DNA from: CAWGXZ01 sp963826695
GTDB taxonomy: Bacteria > Pseudomonadota > Gammaproteobacteria > Burkholderiales > Burkholderiaceae_C
Reading direction: 5' to 3'
DNA: 64,000 nt
Assembly (NCBI GenBank): GCA_963826695.1
Contig: CAWGXZ010000008.1
Coordinates: 62,001-126,000 of the forward strand
The position numbers and the translations under genes are program-made. Each line of letters opens with the position of its first letter. Within the stretch, counting starts at the first letter, position 1. The notes under the pieces were generated by a model that was not told the origin of the DNA, searched no databases, and worked only from the letters and a program-made list of their open reading frames with translations. This document shows positions 10,047 to 19,335 of the stretch, in pieces.

Positions 10047-12431
10047 ATGGCGGACTATTTCACCAGCGACCACTTCAAGCTGCTGAACAAGTGGAAGGGG
10101 ACGATCTACGACAAGACCAACCCCGAGCAGCAGAAGGTCTACAACGAACTGTGCGAGGCGTTCGATGTGACGAAGCGCTGGGCCGAGGCCGTTCAGCAGA
10201 GCTTCTTTCCGATGGGCTGGAGCAAGACGGTCCGCAAGCCGACCGACCAGTGGCAGAAGAAGTTCATCCCGTACAACTGGGGGCGTATCTACCCGTCCTC
10301 CGAATCGCCGAAGGAGTTGGCCTACACCGTCGGGATCGAAGCAGGTCTCGGCTTCGTCGTCAAGATCGACGTGGTCGACACCCAGACGGAGGATTCGGCG
10401 CTGCGCCCCACGTACGAGGCGATTCGCGGGCCCTTGACGACATCGCCCATCGTCGCCGTGTTGCCTGCAACCGAGGGACTGGCCAAGTCGTTCTCGGACC
10501 TGGTGGCATGGTCGGTGGAGGCGATCCGCAACTTCAAGCTGCGCTATGACGACCTGGTTGCCCAGCTGAACCTGGGCAAGACGCTGAGCGACGAGGACCT
10601 GCTCAAGCACTTCGACGGCAAGCCGGCATTCCAGACCTTTCGCGCCTCATGGTCGCCGGATGACAAGGCGCTGTTCTGCCGGCTGGCCAGGGCGGTGCAC
10701 TCAGCCGGGCTGGACTGGTGGCACATGGGCAAAAGCATCCAGGTGCGCTTCGGGCGCAAGAACCCGGGCAGTGAGCGCGCGGTGGGGGTGCTCGGCGTCG
10801 TCCGCGGAACACGGGCTCGCAAGCTCACCTGGACCCGATCCGTGGGGCCGGTCGCCAAGCTGAACCGCGAACTTCTGACCGAGGACCTGGTGGCGAAGAT
10901 CGAGGCGGCCCTGTCGACCGAGCGCGAATCACTGGACGACTGGCTGGTGCTCGACGCCGAGCGGCCCGGTCTGTGGCCCGATCAACTTCGGGACGACCCG
11001 CTCGACCCTGGCGAAGACACGGACGACGACGAAGCCAGCGATACCGAGGCGACGCGGCAGCCGGTCAACCGCATCTACTACGGCCCGCCCGGAACGGGGA
11101 AGACCTACGAGCTGTCGAAGCTGCTCAAGCGGGAGTACGAGCAGGCCATGACGGCGGTGTCCGACGAGGAATGGCGCAGCCAGTTCATCGCCGATGCGAT
11201 CGCCCCGAGCAAGTGGTGGGAAGGCGCGGTTCTGGCCCTGTACGACATGGGCGGGAAAGCGACTGTCAGCCAGCTCTTGGAGCATCCCTTCATCGACGCC
11301 ATTGCCGGGGCCAAGGGGCGCAAAGACAATCTCCGCCAGACGATTTGGACGACGCTGCAAGAACGCACCGTCGACGAGTCCACCACCGTCAAGCAGAAGC
11401 TGCGATTCGGTCCGCAGGTGTTCGACAAGAACGGCGAGTCGGTCTGGCGTCTGGCCGGTGACTGGCGGGAGGCCTGCGGCGGACTCGTGGCGCTGGTCGA
11501 CGCATACCGGGCGGGCGCTCCATCCTCGGAAGTGCTGCGCCGGTACAGCTTCGTCACCTTCCACCAGTCCTATGGCTACGAAGAATTCGTCGAGGGGCTG
11601 CGGCCGGTGCTCGACTTCGACACGCAGGCCGGCGCGATCCAGTACGAGATCCGCTCCGGCGTTTTCAAGGATCTGTGCCGCCGGGCTCGGTCGGCACCGG
11701 ACCAGCGTTTTGCGATGGTGATCGACGAGATCAACCGGGGCAATATCAGCAAGATCTTCGGCGAGCTGATCACGCTGATCGAACCCGACAAGCGCGAAGG
11801 TGCCGAGAACGCCGTGTCGGTGACGCTGCCGTACTCGGGCGAGACATTTTCGGTGCCGGCCAACGTCGACATCGTCGGCACCATGAACACGGCGGACCGG
11901 TCCCTGGCGCTGCTGGACACCGCGCTGCGCCGTCGCTTCGAGTTCGTGCCGGTGATGCCGGATGCCCGCGATGACCCGGGCGCGCCCCTCGCGGGCTTGC
12001 GAGTGCGCTCGGGCGAGCAGGTGATCGACATTCCCCGCATGCTCGATGCCATCAACCAGCGGGTCGAGGCACTGTACGACCGCGACCATTGCATCGGCCA
12101 TGCGTACTTCACGCCCCTGGCCAAGATGCCCGATGGCGACGAGAGGCTGGTCGCCTTGCAGCAGGTGTTCAGCACCCGCATCCTGCCCCTGCTCGAAGAG
12201 TACTTCTTCGAGGACTGGCAGAAGATTCGTCTTGTCCTGGCCGACAACCAGAAGCCGGCGGCCGCGCAGTTCGTGCGGGAGAGCGCCGATCACGAGGACG
12301 ATCTGGCGCGACTGTTCGGTGGCGACCACGGCCTGGACAGCTACGCCACCAAGCGCCGCTACGCGGTGCAGGATGCTGCCTTCTCCAATCCGGATGCCTA
12401 CATCGGCATCTACCAGACCTTGTCGGCCTGA
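10047..12431 (+). CDS. mcrB: McrB-type AAA+ GTPase of a methylation-dependent restriction system
   Basis: 794 residues. The N-terminal ~280 residues form a recognition module of the MrcB/DUF3578 kind (FFPMGWSKTVRKPTDQWQKK, then YNWGRIYPS); this part sets which DNA is recognised and differs from E. coli McrB. The C-terminal AAA+ domain has Walker A GPPGTGKT (346-353), HQSYGYEEFVEGLRPVL, Walker B VIDEINRGNISKIFGELI, and the McrB GTP signature MNTADRSLALLDTALRRRF. McrB is known to form a GTP-driven hexamer that moves DNA and activates McrC. An acidic linker lies near residues 315-335. The start ATG at 10047 follows the metallopeptidase stop by 5 bases, and mcrC begins 14 bases downstream. The ORF is intact. 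Confidence 0.92.
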   Translation: MADYFTSDHFKLLNKWKGTIYDKTNPEQQKVYNELCEAFDVTKRWAEAVQQSFFPMGWSKTVRKPTDQWQKKFIPYNWGRIYPSSESPKELAYTVGIEAGLGFVVKIDVVDTQTEDSALRPTYEAIRGPLTTSPIVAVLPATEGLAKSFSDLVAWSVEAIRNFKLRYDDLVAQLNLGKTLSDEDLLKHFDGKPAFQTFRASWSPDDKALFCRLARAVHSAGLDWWHMGKSIQVRFGRKNPGSERAVGVLGVVRGTRARKLTWTRSVGPVAKLNRELLTEDLVAKIEAALSTERESLDDWLVLDAERPGLWPDQLRDDPLDPGEDTDDDEASDTEATRQPVNRIYYGPPGTGKTYELSKLLKREYEQAMTAVSDEEWRSQFIADAIAPSKWWEGAVLALYDMGGKATVSQLLEHPFIDAIAGAKGRKDNLRQTIWTTLQERTVDESTTVKQKLRFGPQVFDKNGESVWRLAGDWREACGGLVALVDAYRAGAPSSEVLRRYSFVTFHQSYGYEEFVEGLRPVLDFDTQAGAIQYEIRSGVFKDLCRRARSAPDQRFAMVIDEINRGNISKIFGELITLIEPDKREGAENAVSVTLPYSGETFSVPANVDIVGTMNTADRSLALLDTALRRRFEFVPVMPDARDDPGAPLAGLRVRSGEQVIDIPRMLDAINQRVEALYDRDHCIGHAYFTPLAKMPDGDERLVALQQVFSTRILPLLEEYFFEDWQKIRLVLADNQKPAAAQFVRESADHEDDLARLFGGDHGLDSYATKRRYAVQDAAFSNPDAYIGIYQTLSA

Positions 12432-12445
12432 CTGCCTGATTCCCG

Positions 12446-13795
12446 GTGAACGGCATCACGATCTACGAGTTCGACGCGCTGGCCGGGTCGGTTGCCGCGG
12501 ATGCTGAGGGTGTGCATCGCATCCCGGACAAGGTCTACGGTTGGCTGGAGGACCAGTGCCTTCGATCCGCAGAAGCCGGAGAGGCTGCGTGGCTTCGCCT
12601 CACCCAGCGCCGGGGGCGCCGCGTCGTGCAGGTCACCAGCTACGTCGGTGTGATCCGCGCACCGGACGGGTTCCAGATCGAGGTGCTGCCCAAGGTCGGC
12701 AAGGCGATCGGCGGTGGCGCCAAGCAAGCGCGCCAGCTTCTGATCGAGATGCTCTGCTGTCTGCAAGGCTTTCGCCACGTTCAGACCGACAGCGCCAGGA
12801 TTTCGGCGGCGCACATGCCGCTGCTGGAGGTCTTCATCGCAGAGTTTCTGCAATCGGTCGAACACATCGTCAAGAGCGGGCTGCGCAGCGACTACGCGAG
12901 CCGGCAAGACAACCTCTTTGCCTTGCGGGGCAAGCTGCTGATGGCCTCGCACTTGCGGCAGAACCTGTACCGCGCCGACCGCTTCTTCACGGAACACGAC
13001 GAGTTCTCGACCGATCGGCCTGAGAACCGCTTGCTGCACGCCGCGTTGCGGCGGGTGTTGATGCGGTCGGCATCCCAGGCCAACCAGCAACTGGCCCGCG
13101 AACTGCAGTTCGTGTTTGCCGATGTGCCCGTGTCGGCGCAGCCTCGGATCGACTTTCAGCGGGTCCGTCTGGATCGGTGCATGGGGTACTACGCCGGCGC
13201 GCTGGCCTGGGCCCGCCTGATCCTCGACGAGGAGTCGCCCCTGACCGGCACGGGCGGCCACCGGGCGCCCTCGCTTCTGTTCCCGATGGAGGCTGTGTTC
13301 GAAGCGTTCGTCGCCAAGCACCTGGCGAGGCAACTCGCGCGACCCCTGATCCTGAAGACCCAGGCCCGCAGCCACCACCTGGTGCGCCACCGTGAGCAGA
13401 ACTGGTTTCGGCTGAAGCCCGACCTGCTGATTCGGAAAGCTGGCCGCGATGCCCTGGTGCTGGACACCAAGTGGAAGCTGCTGGACGGCTCGAAGGCGAA
13501 CGGCACCGACAAGTACGGCCTCTCGCAAGGCGACTTCTACCAGCTGCAGGCCTACGGCCAGAGCCACCTGGACGGCCAGGGCGATGTCGTTCTGATCTAC
13601 CCGATGACCGCTGCGTTCGACCAGCCACTGCCGGTGTTCGAGTTCCCGAAGTCGGCGGGGCTGCGTCTCTGGGTGCTGCCCTTCTGCCTGACATCGCGGC
13701 GGCTCGAGGTCCCAAGCGAGGCGCCGTTTGTCGAGGCGTTTGCGGACAGCGGCACTGCGGAAGCCGTCGACGCGGAGTTGTACGCCGTTGGTTGA
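12446..13795 (+). CDS. mcrC: McrC nuclease subunit
   Basis: 449 residues starting at a GTG. The N-terminal domain (ITIYEFDALAG, VVQVTSYVGVIRAPDG, IEVLPKVGK) contacts McrB in the known structures. The C-terminal PD-(D/E)XK nuclease shows LLIRKAGRDALVLDTKWK with D340 and K342 as the D-x-K half, preceded by DLLI as the first acidic position. The order mcrB-mcrC and the 14-base gap are canonical. This is the last gene of the plus-strand defence operon; the next gene is convergent. The GTG start is preferred because no ATG upstream keeps the conserved first strand. Confidence 0.92.
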   Translation: MNGITIYEFDALAGSVAADAEGVHRIPDKVYGWLEDQCLRSAEAGEAAWLRLTQRRGRRVVQVTSYVGVIRAPDGFQIEVLPKVGKAIGGGAKQARQLLIEMLCCLQGFRHVQTDSARISAAHMPLLEVFIAEFLQSVEHIVKSGLRSDYASRQDNLFALRGKLLMASHLRQNLYRADRFFTEHDEFSTDRPENRLLHAALRRVLMRSASQANQQLARELQFVFADVPVSAQPRIDFQRVRLDRCMGYYAGALAWARLILDEESPLTGTGGHRAPSLLFPMEAVFEAFVAKHLARQLARPLILKTQARSHHLVRHREQNWFRLKPDLLIRKAGRDALVLDTKWKLLDGSKANGTDKYGLSQGDFYQLQAYGQSHLDGQGDVVLIYPMTAAFDQPLPVFEFPKSAGLRLWVLPFCLTSRRLEVPSEAPFVEAFADSGTAEAVDAELYAVG

Positions 13796-13858
13796 CGACT
13801 GCCAGCCCGCAGTCGGTCTGCTCGCCCGCCACGGTCTGAAGGGCCGATCGCAATGAAC

Positions 13859-13878
13859 GGGCTGCCCCTGTGCAGCCC
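13859..13878. terminator. Candidate bidirectional hairpin between mcrC and the aldehyde dehydrogenase
   Basis: GGGCTGC - CCCTGT - GCAGCCC forms a perfect 7-bp stem with a 6-base loop in the 95-base gap between two convergent genes. No run of T follows on either strand, so it is only terminator-like. The rest of the gap shows nothing else. Confidence 0.4.
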
Positions 13879-13890
13879 TCCCGTCGAGCC

Positions 13891-15330
13891 TCACACGTTC
13901 ATCACCGCCACCGACCGCACGTTCAGGTAGGCCTCGAGCGACTCCGGGCCGCCCTCCGATCCGTAGCCGGAGTCCTTGATTCCGCCGAAGGGCATTTCGG
14001 CGCTCGGCATGGCCGGCATGTTGATCCACAGCATGCCCACTTCCACCCGTCGGGTCAGCAGGTCGGCATTCTTCAGCGATCTGGTGAATGCGTAGCCGGC
14101 CAGTCCGAGCGACAGGCGATTGGCCTCGGCGATGGCCTCTTCCAGATGGTTGAAGCCCCGGATGCCCGCCACCGGCCCGAAAGGCTCGTCGTTGAACAGC
14201 TTGGCTTCCAGCGGCACGTCGACCAGCACGGTCGGCTCCCAGAAGTTGCCGACGTCGCCGATTCGCTTGCCGCCGGTAAGCACCTGGGCGCCGCGCTGCA
14301 CCGCGTCTTCGTGGAACTCGGCCATGGCCGTCACGCGGCGCGGGTTGGCGAGCGGGCCCATTTGCGTGCCGTCAGCCAGACCGTCACCGACCTTGATGCC
14401 CTGCGCATAGCTGGCCAGCGCCTGTGCGAATTCGTCCTTGATGCTTTCGTGCACCAGGAAACGGGTGGGCGCGATGCAGATCTGCCCCGCGTTGCGGAAC
14501 TTCGCGGCACCGGCCGCTGCCACCGCCAGGCCGACGTCGGCATCCTCGCAAACAATGACCGGTGCGTGCCCGCCCAGCTCCATCGTGACGCGCTTCATGT
14601 GCCGGCCTGCAAGGGCAGCCAGCTGCTTGCCCACCGGCGTCGAACCCGTGAACGTGATCTTGCGGATGACAGGGTGCGGAATCAGGTAGCTGGAGATTTC
14701 CGCCGGGTCGCCGTAGACCAGGCCCAGCACGCCGGGCGGCAGGCCCGCGTCGGCAAAAGCCTTGATCAAGGCGGCGGGGCTGGCCGGCGTCTCCTCCGCG
14801 GCCTTCACCAGCATGGAGCAGCCGGCCGCCAGCGCAGGCCCCACCTTGCGCACGACCTGGTTGATCGGGAAGTTCCACGGTGTGAAGGCGGCCACCGGCC
14901 CCAGCGGATCCTTGACGACCATCTGCCGCAGTTCGGGCTTGCCGCGCGAGGGCACGAGCCGGCCGTAGACGCGCAGGCCTTCGTCGGCGAACCAGTCGAT
15001 CAGCTCGGCAGCCGCCAGCGTCTCGCCCTTGGCCTCGACCAGCGGCTTGCCCTGCTCCTGCGTGATCAGCGGCGCAATCTCGTTGGCTCGCTCGCGGATC
15101 AGCGCTGCCGCCTTGCGCATGATCTTGGCCCGGTCGATGGCCGCCATGTCCCGCCAGGTCAGGAAGCCCTTCTGAGCAGCTGCCAGGGCGCGGTCCAGGT
15201 CCGGCTTGCCGGCCTGCGCCACGCGGCCGATTTCATTGAGCGTTGCCGGACTGGCCACGGCGATGGTGCGACCGTCGGCAGCGTCCTGCCAGTGGCCGTC
15301 GATGAACAGTTGTGTGTCGGGGTAGGACAT
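13891..15330 (-). CDS. NAD(P)-dependent aldehyde dehydrogenase, succinate-semialdehyde dehydrogenase-like
   Basis: 479 residues, full length for the ALDH superfamily. The catalytic set is complete: N153 in TPWNFPIN, K176, E251 in MELGGHAP, and the nucleophile C285 in NAGQICIA. The C-terminal PFGGIKDSGYGSEGG is also typical. The closest well-known group is GabD/succinate-semialdehyde dehydrogenase, but the substrate cannot be fixed from sequence. A good ribosome site (GGAGAG) precedes ATG 15330. It lies directly downstream of, and in the same direction as, the LysR gene with a 102-base gap, so it may be a target of that regulator. Confidence 0.9.
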   Translation of the reverse strand: MSYPDTQLFIDGHWQDAADGRTIAVASPATLNEIGRVAQAGKPDLDRALAAAQKGFLTWRDMAAIDRAKIMRKAAALIRERANEIAPLITQEQGKPLVEAKGETLAAAELIDWFADEGLRVYGRLVPSRGKPELRQMVVKDPLGPVAAFTPWNFPINQVVRKVGPALAAGCSMLVKAAEETPASPAALIKAFADAGLPPGVLGLVYGDPAEISSYLIPHPVIRKITFTGSTPVGKQLAALAGRHMKRVTMELGGHAPVIVCEDADVGLAVAAAGAAKFRNAGQICIAPTRFLVHESIKDEFAQALASYAQGIKVGDGLADGTQMGPLANPRRVTAMAEFHEDAVQRGAQVLTGGKRIGDVGNFWEPTVLVDVPLEAKLFNDEPFGPVAGIRGFNHLEEAIAEANRLSLGLAGYAFTRSLKNADLLTRRVEVGMLWINMPAMPSAEMPFGGIKDSGYGSEGGPESLEAYLNVRSVAVMNV

Positions 15331-15432
15331 GGGATCTCTCCAGGAGGGCTATCGGTTGCGGGTCAGCGATCGAATCGCATGCAGGCCAGGGCAGCTGAGG
15401 GCGAATGCATGAGGATTCTCCAGCACCCGTCG

Positions 15433-16386
15433 TCAGGCGCCATCCAGAACGGGCACTCGCGTGCCGGCATCTTCTCCGCAGCGTAAGGAACGGGCTGCGC
15501 TCTTTGGCGCAGCCAAATTGCGCCGGTGAGTGGGCAGCAGATCGATCAGTGCCTGCAGCGCCGGGCTGGCCTCGCCCGACCACACCAAATGCGTGTGGTT
15601 GATGCGCAGCCGCGCCGGCAGTCGGTGGCGTTGCACCGCAGTGCCCAGCACGGCATGGTCGAGCACTTCCGAGGGCACGATGGCCACGCCGGTGCCGGCC
15701 GCGACGCACGCCACGATCGCATAGTAGGAGCCGAGGTCGAGCGTCCGCCCGGGTGAAACACCTCCTTCGGCAAGCCATTCCTGAAGGCGACGGCGATACG
15801 AGCAGCCGTGCGGGAACGCCACCAGCGTCTGGCTACCCAGGTCGGCGGCGCTGCGCAGCGCCCGGGCGCCTTGGGCGGTGATCAGCACCAACTCCTCCTC
15901 GAAGGCCGGCAGCGACGACAGGCGCCCCTTCTCGAACGGCTCCGAGACGAAGGCCGCCTCGACTTCGAATTGCTCCAGCCGGCGCAACAAGGCGTCGGTC
16001 GTGCCGGTCTGCAGCTCGACCGACACGTCCGGGTGATGGGCATGGAATGCCGAGAGCACCGGTGGCAGTCGGGCGCCCGCGGCGCTTTCCAGCGACCCGA
16101 GCCTCAGGACGCCGCGCACCGTGCCGCTGCGCAGCTCCTGTTCCGCCAGATCGGCCATCTGCAGCAGCCGCTCGGCATGTCCGAGCAGTGTGCGGCCCGC
16201 ATCGGTCAGCACCAGGCCGCGGCCCTGGCGGCGGAACAGCGCCACACCGAGCCGCTCCTCGAACTGCTTGATCCGCGTGGTGACGTTGGAGGGGACACGG
16301 TGCAGCTGACGCGCCGCACGTGTGATTCCGCCCTCCCTCACCACGCAGCGGAAGATGTGCAGGTCGTCGAGTTGCATCATTCTCAT
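15433..16386 (-). CDS. LysR-family transcriptional regulator
   Basis: About 317 residues. The N-terminal winged helix-turn-helix (LDDLHIFRCVVREGGITRAA, then SNVTTRIKQFEERLGVALF) is followed by the effector-binding domain with the conserved LVLTDAGRTLL linker region. Starts at ATG 16386 or ATG 16380 are both possible; longer in-frame extension upstream would run into the divergent gene. It is divergent from the MFS transporter gene with only ~50 bases between them, the usual arrangement for a LysR protein that controls its neighbour. The 25 C-terminal residues are Arg/Ala-rich and unlikely to be conserved. Confidence 0.9.
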   Translation of the reverse strand: MRMMQLDDLHIFRCVVREGGITRAARQLHRVPSNVTTRIKQFEERLGVALFRRQGRGLVLTDAGRTLLGHAERLLQMADLAEQELRSGTVRGVLRLGSLESAAGARLPPVLSAFHAHHPDVSVELQTGTTDALLRRLEQFEVEAAFVSEPFEKGRLSSLPAFEEELVLITAQGARALRSAADLGSQTLVAFPHGCSYRRRLQEWLAEGGVSPGRTLDLGSYYAIVACVAAGTGVAIVPSEVLDHAVLGTAVQRHRLPARLRINHTHLVWSGEASPALQALIDLLPTHRRNLAAPKSAARSLRCGEDAGTRVPVLDGA

Positions 16387-16433
16387 GGCGAGAATGTAAT
16401 GTCTCGAGAATTCAGTTTTCAAAGCGCGTTTCG
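16387..16433. promoter_or_regulatory. Divergent control region with LysR-type operator candidate
   Basis: The short gap between the LysR and MFS genes holds the perfect palindrome TCTCGAGA (16402-16409). Read on the minus strand, ATTCTCG occurs twice, about 15 bases apart. LysR-type boxes are AT-rich interrupted dyads, so this is a reasonable operator, but no clear -35/-10 pair could be assigned. Confidence 0.4.
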
Positions 16434-16442
16434 GTGTGTCCA

Positions 16443-17651
16443 ATGCCGACCATGCCGGAGACCCCACCCTGCCGTCCCGACCGGTCCACCTGGCTCGTCG
16501 TCTGCAGTGGCGTCGTCGCACTGGCCGTTGCGATGGGCATTGGCCGCTTCGCCTTCACGCCACTGATGCCGCTGATGCTGCGCGACGGCACGCTGAACGC
16601 TTCTGTCGGCGCCGAATGGGCGGCAGCGAACTACATCGGCTACCTGCTCGGGGCGTTGACCGCGGCCCGGTTCTCCGCCAATCCGCGGCGCGGGCTTCAG
16701 GTTGCGTTGTTCGGAGTCGCGCTGACGACGCTGGCCGCCGGCTGGGCTGCGGGCACGACACACACGCTCCCCGGCGCCTTGATGCGCGGCGCCGCGGGCG
16801 TCTTCAGCGCATGGGCGCTGGTCTGCACGAGCAGTTGGGCATTGGCCGAGTTGGCGCGGCGGCAGGTGCCGCAGCTCGGTGCACGCATCTACATGGGCGT
16901 GGGCCTCGGCATCGCCGTCGTGGGCCTGCTTGCCTGGCTCGGCGGGCAGCAGCCCGCGCAATGGTTGTGGCTCGAGGTGGGGTTGCTCGCCAGTGCAGGC
17001 GCCGTGTTCGTGAGCATGAATCTGCACGCTGGTGGCAGCACGGCGGCGAAAGTACCTTGCCCTTCATCGCTGCTTCCACCGGGTGCGACGCAGCGACATG
17101 GGCCTTTGGTGCTGTGCTACGGCACCTTCGGCTTCGGCTACATCGTGCCGGCGACCTTTCTGCCGGCGATGGCCCGGCAGCAGGTCTCCGACCCGCTGGT
17201 GTTCGGACTCACCTGGCCGCTGTTCGGGCTGGCGGCGGCGTTGTCGGTCCTGGGGGCGGCGCGCTATCTGTCGGCTTGGCCGCGCCGGCGGGTCTGGGCG
17301 CTGGCGCAAGGCGTCATGGCGTTCGGCACCGCGTTGCCGCTGGCGACCCAGACCGTCTGGGCGCTTGCAGGCTGCGCCGTGCTCGTCGGCGGCACGTTCA
17401 TGGTCGCAACGATGGCCGGATTGCAGCTGGCGCGCGAGCAGCTTCCCGCCAACCCGACGCCACTGCTGGCCCGCATGACCGCTGCATTCGCTGCCGGGCA
17501 GATCCTGGGGCCGCTGCTGGTTCGCGCACTGGGCGCCGGCCATGTGGCTGGCCTGGACGCGTTGGCCTGCGCCAATGCCGCTGCCACGGTGCTTCTGCTG
17601 CTCACGGCACTCTGGCTGTGGCGGGATAGCGGTACTTCTCTTCAACCTTGA
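16443..17651 (+). CDS. YbfB/YjiJ-family MFS transporter
   Basis: About 402 residues with around 12 hydrophobic segments. The first is WLVVCSGVVALAVAMGIGRF, and the motif GIGRFAFTPLMPLM after it is characteristic of the YbfB/YjiJ branch of the major facilitator superfamily. It is an inner-membrane transporter of unknown substrate. ATG 16443 is used; a GTG at 16434 is an alternative. It is divergent from the LysR gene and followed 13 bases later by a carboxymuconolactone decarboxylase-family gene, probably as a two-gene operon controlled by that regulator. Confidence 0.88.
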   Translation: MPTMPETPPCRPDRSTWLVVCSGVVALAVAMGIGRFAFTPLMPLMLRDGTLNASVGAEWAAANYIGYLLGALTAARFSANPRRGLQVALFGVALTTLAAGWAAGTTHTLPGALMRGAAGVFSAWALVCTSSWALAELARRQVPQLGARIYMGVGLGIAVVGLLAWLGGQQPAQWLWLEVGLLASAGAVFVSMNLHAGGSTAAKVPCPSSLLPPGATQRHGPLVLCYGTFGFGYIVPATFLPAMARQQVSDPLVFGLTWPLFGLAAALSVLGAARYLSAWPRRRVWALAQGVMAFGTALPLATQTVWALAGCAVLVGGTFMVATMAGLQLAREQLPANPTPLLARMTAAFAAGQILGPLLVRALGAGHVAGLDALACANAAATVLLLLTALWLWRDSGTSLQP

Positions 17652-17664
17652 CGAGGCCATTCCG

Positions 17665-18246
17665 ATGAAACCGGTCCCTTCGATGAGCTCCCCGCGCGCA
17701 TTCCCTGAATCGGGCCAGCCCGAGCGCCTCGGACCCCCCGCAACCCTCGACGCAGCGCAACAGGAAGCCGCCGACGAGTTGATCAACGGCCCGCGCCGCG
17801 GCGTCTATGGCCCCTTCCGGCCGCTGCTGCACAGGCCACCCCTGTTGCGTGCGATTGCCAAGGTGGGCGAGACTTTGCGCTACGAGGGCATGCTCGACGC
17901 CGCGCTGCGCGAATGGACGATCTGCGTCGTCGCACGCGAACTCTCCAATGTCTTCGAGTGGGACATGCACCTGCCGCTGGCCACGGCGGCCGGTGTGCCT
18001 GCGCAAGCGCTCGCAGCCCTCGACGCCGGTGAGCCTTCGCCACCCGACTTGCGCACCGACCTGGCGCTCGCCCGCACCGTCGCAGGCGAACTCGTCCGCC
18101 ACCACCGCGTGAGCGACGAGACCTGGGCGGAGGCGGTGCAGTTGTGGGGCGAGCCGATGCGGGTCGAGCTGCTCACGCTGGTCGGCTACTTCGCCATGGT
18201 CTGCTGGCTGATGAACGTCGCCCGCACGCCGGGACCCGCCACCTGA
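17665..18246 (+). CDS. Carboxymuconolactone decarboxylase-family protein
   Basis: 193 residues with the all-helical AhpD/CMD-like fold pattern: PFRPLLHRPPLLRAIAKVGE, LDAALREWTICVVARELSNVFEWDMH, and LLTLVGYFAMVCWLMNVA. The acidic/His segment EWDMH corresponds to the active-site helix, but the CxxC of peroxidase-type AhpD is absent, so it is not expected to reduce peroxides by the AhpD thiol mechanism. Function within this family without a CxxC is mostly unknown. It follows the transporter gene by 13 bases. Confidence 0.82.
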   Translation: MKPVPSMSSPRAFPESGQPERLGPPATLDAAQQEAADELINGPRRGVYGPFRPLLHRPPLLRAIAKVGETLRYEGMLDAALREWTICVVARELSNVFEWDMHLPLATAAGVPAQALAALDAGEPSPPDLRTDLALARTVAGELVRHHRVSDETWAEAVQLWGEPMRVELLTLVGYFAMVCWLMNVARTPGPAT

Positions 18247-18459
18247 ATGGCATCGTCGCCCAGGGTGCGCTGTTCCGAGACCAGCGAGCCCTGGCCGGTA
18301 CGGCTACCTGCACCAGAAGCGCAGCCCGCAACGACGGCACAGCCATGAGCGACAGATTGGGCGCCGTCGCCTTGCGGCCCATGGCCGATGGCCTGTCCGC
18401 ATTGGCAGCCTTCAAACTAGGGGGTTTACATTACCGCCCCCTGGCTTGCGCGAACTTTC
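18247..18459. other. Intergenic region upstream of the endonuclease gene
   Basis: 213 bases without a supportable gene. Near its right end GGGGG (18420-18424) and CCCCC (18437-18441) can pair around an AT-rich loop containing TTTACA, 18 bases before the endonuclease ATG. This could be the terminator of the upstream operon or part of a promoter. No matching -10 box was found. Confidence 0.3.
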
Positions 18460-19335
18460 ATGCGGCGGTACTCGATCGTGCTAGGCCTGTTTCTGCTCGG
18501 CTCCGGCGCATGGGCAGCCGACTGCCCCCAGCACTACGCCGGGGGGCAGCCGCCGGTCATCGAGAAGGCGGCGATCCAGGCGCGCACGAGGGAACTGTGT
18601 TTCGCGGCGTTCGGCCTGATGCATTCGGGCCTCAGCCGCGGGCCGTTGTGGTCGGCCGAACACCTGGTGCGTGCCCAGGTCAGGCGTGCCGAGGACATGG
18701 TCCGCAAGGACAGCTTCCATGCCGAGGCGAGGTTGCCGGCGACGGACCGTGCGGAGCTCTCCGACTACGCCCGCTCCGGTTACGACCGGGGCCACATGGC
18801 ACCGAGCGGCGACATGCCCGACGACCAATCCCAGGCCGAGTCGTTCAGCCTGGCCAACATGGTTCCGCAGGTGCACGCCAACAACGCCGGCGTCTGGGCA
18901 GCCATCGAAGGTGCCGTCCGGCAACTCGCCGTGCAGGAGGGCGAGATCTACGTGGTCTCGGGGTCGGCCTTCGTCGGCAGCAACCTGCAAAGCCTGAAAG
19001 GACGGGTGCTGGTGCCCACGCACGTCTGGAAGGTTGTCTATTCCCCGAAGCGCAAGCAGGCCGGCGTCTACCTCGTCACCAACGACGAGACGAAGAGCTA
19101 TACCTCGTTGACCGTCAGCGAACTGCAGCAGATGATCGGCATCCAGGCGCTTCCCGGTGTGTCGAAGCGCGTGCGCGACAGCGGAATGGAGTTGCCCGTG
19201 CCGTACAACCCGCGCAATTCACGCGCAGCGAAGAAGCCCCGCAGTACGCCGGAGGACACCCCGCCGGTCGAGTTCAGCCTCGGTGAATTTGCCCGCCGCG
19301 TGCTCGAGAAGCTTCTCGGAGCCCTCGCAAGGTGA
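18460..19335 (+). CDS. Secreted DNA/RNA non-specific endonuclease
   Basis: 291 residues. A Sec signal peptide (SIVLGLFLLGSGAWA, cleavage near residue 20) is followed by the ββα-metal nuclease domain. DRGHMAP (109-115) carries the catalytic His112, and the NNAGVWAAIE stretch (141-150) matches the metal-binding Asn and Glu of Serratia-type nucleases. SGSAF and the C-terminal MELPVPYNP region complete the domain; a charged ~45-residue tail follows. It should act in the periplasm or outside the cell, degrading nucleic acid for nutrition, defence or attack. Its stop overlaps the GTG of the next small ORF. Confidence 0.92.
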   Translation: MRRYSIVLGLFLLGSGAWAADCPQHYAGGQPPVIEKAAIQARTRELCFAAFGLMHSGLSRGPLWSAEHLVRAQVRRAEDMVRKDSFHAEARLPATDRAELSDYARSGYDRGHMAPSGDMPDDQSQAESFSLANMVPQVHANNAGVWAAIEGAVRQLAVQEGEIYVVSGSAFVGSNLQSLKGRVLVPTHVWKVVYSPKRKQAGVYLVTNDETKSYTSLTVSELQQMIGIQALPGVSKRVRDSGMELPVPYNPRNSRAAKKPRSTPEDTPPVEFSLGEFARRVLEKLLGALAR

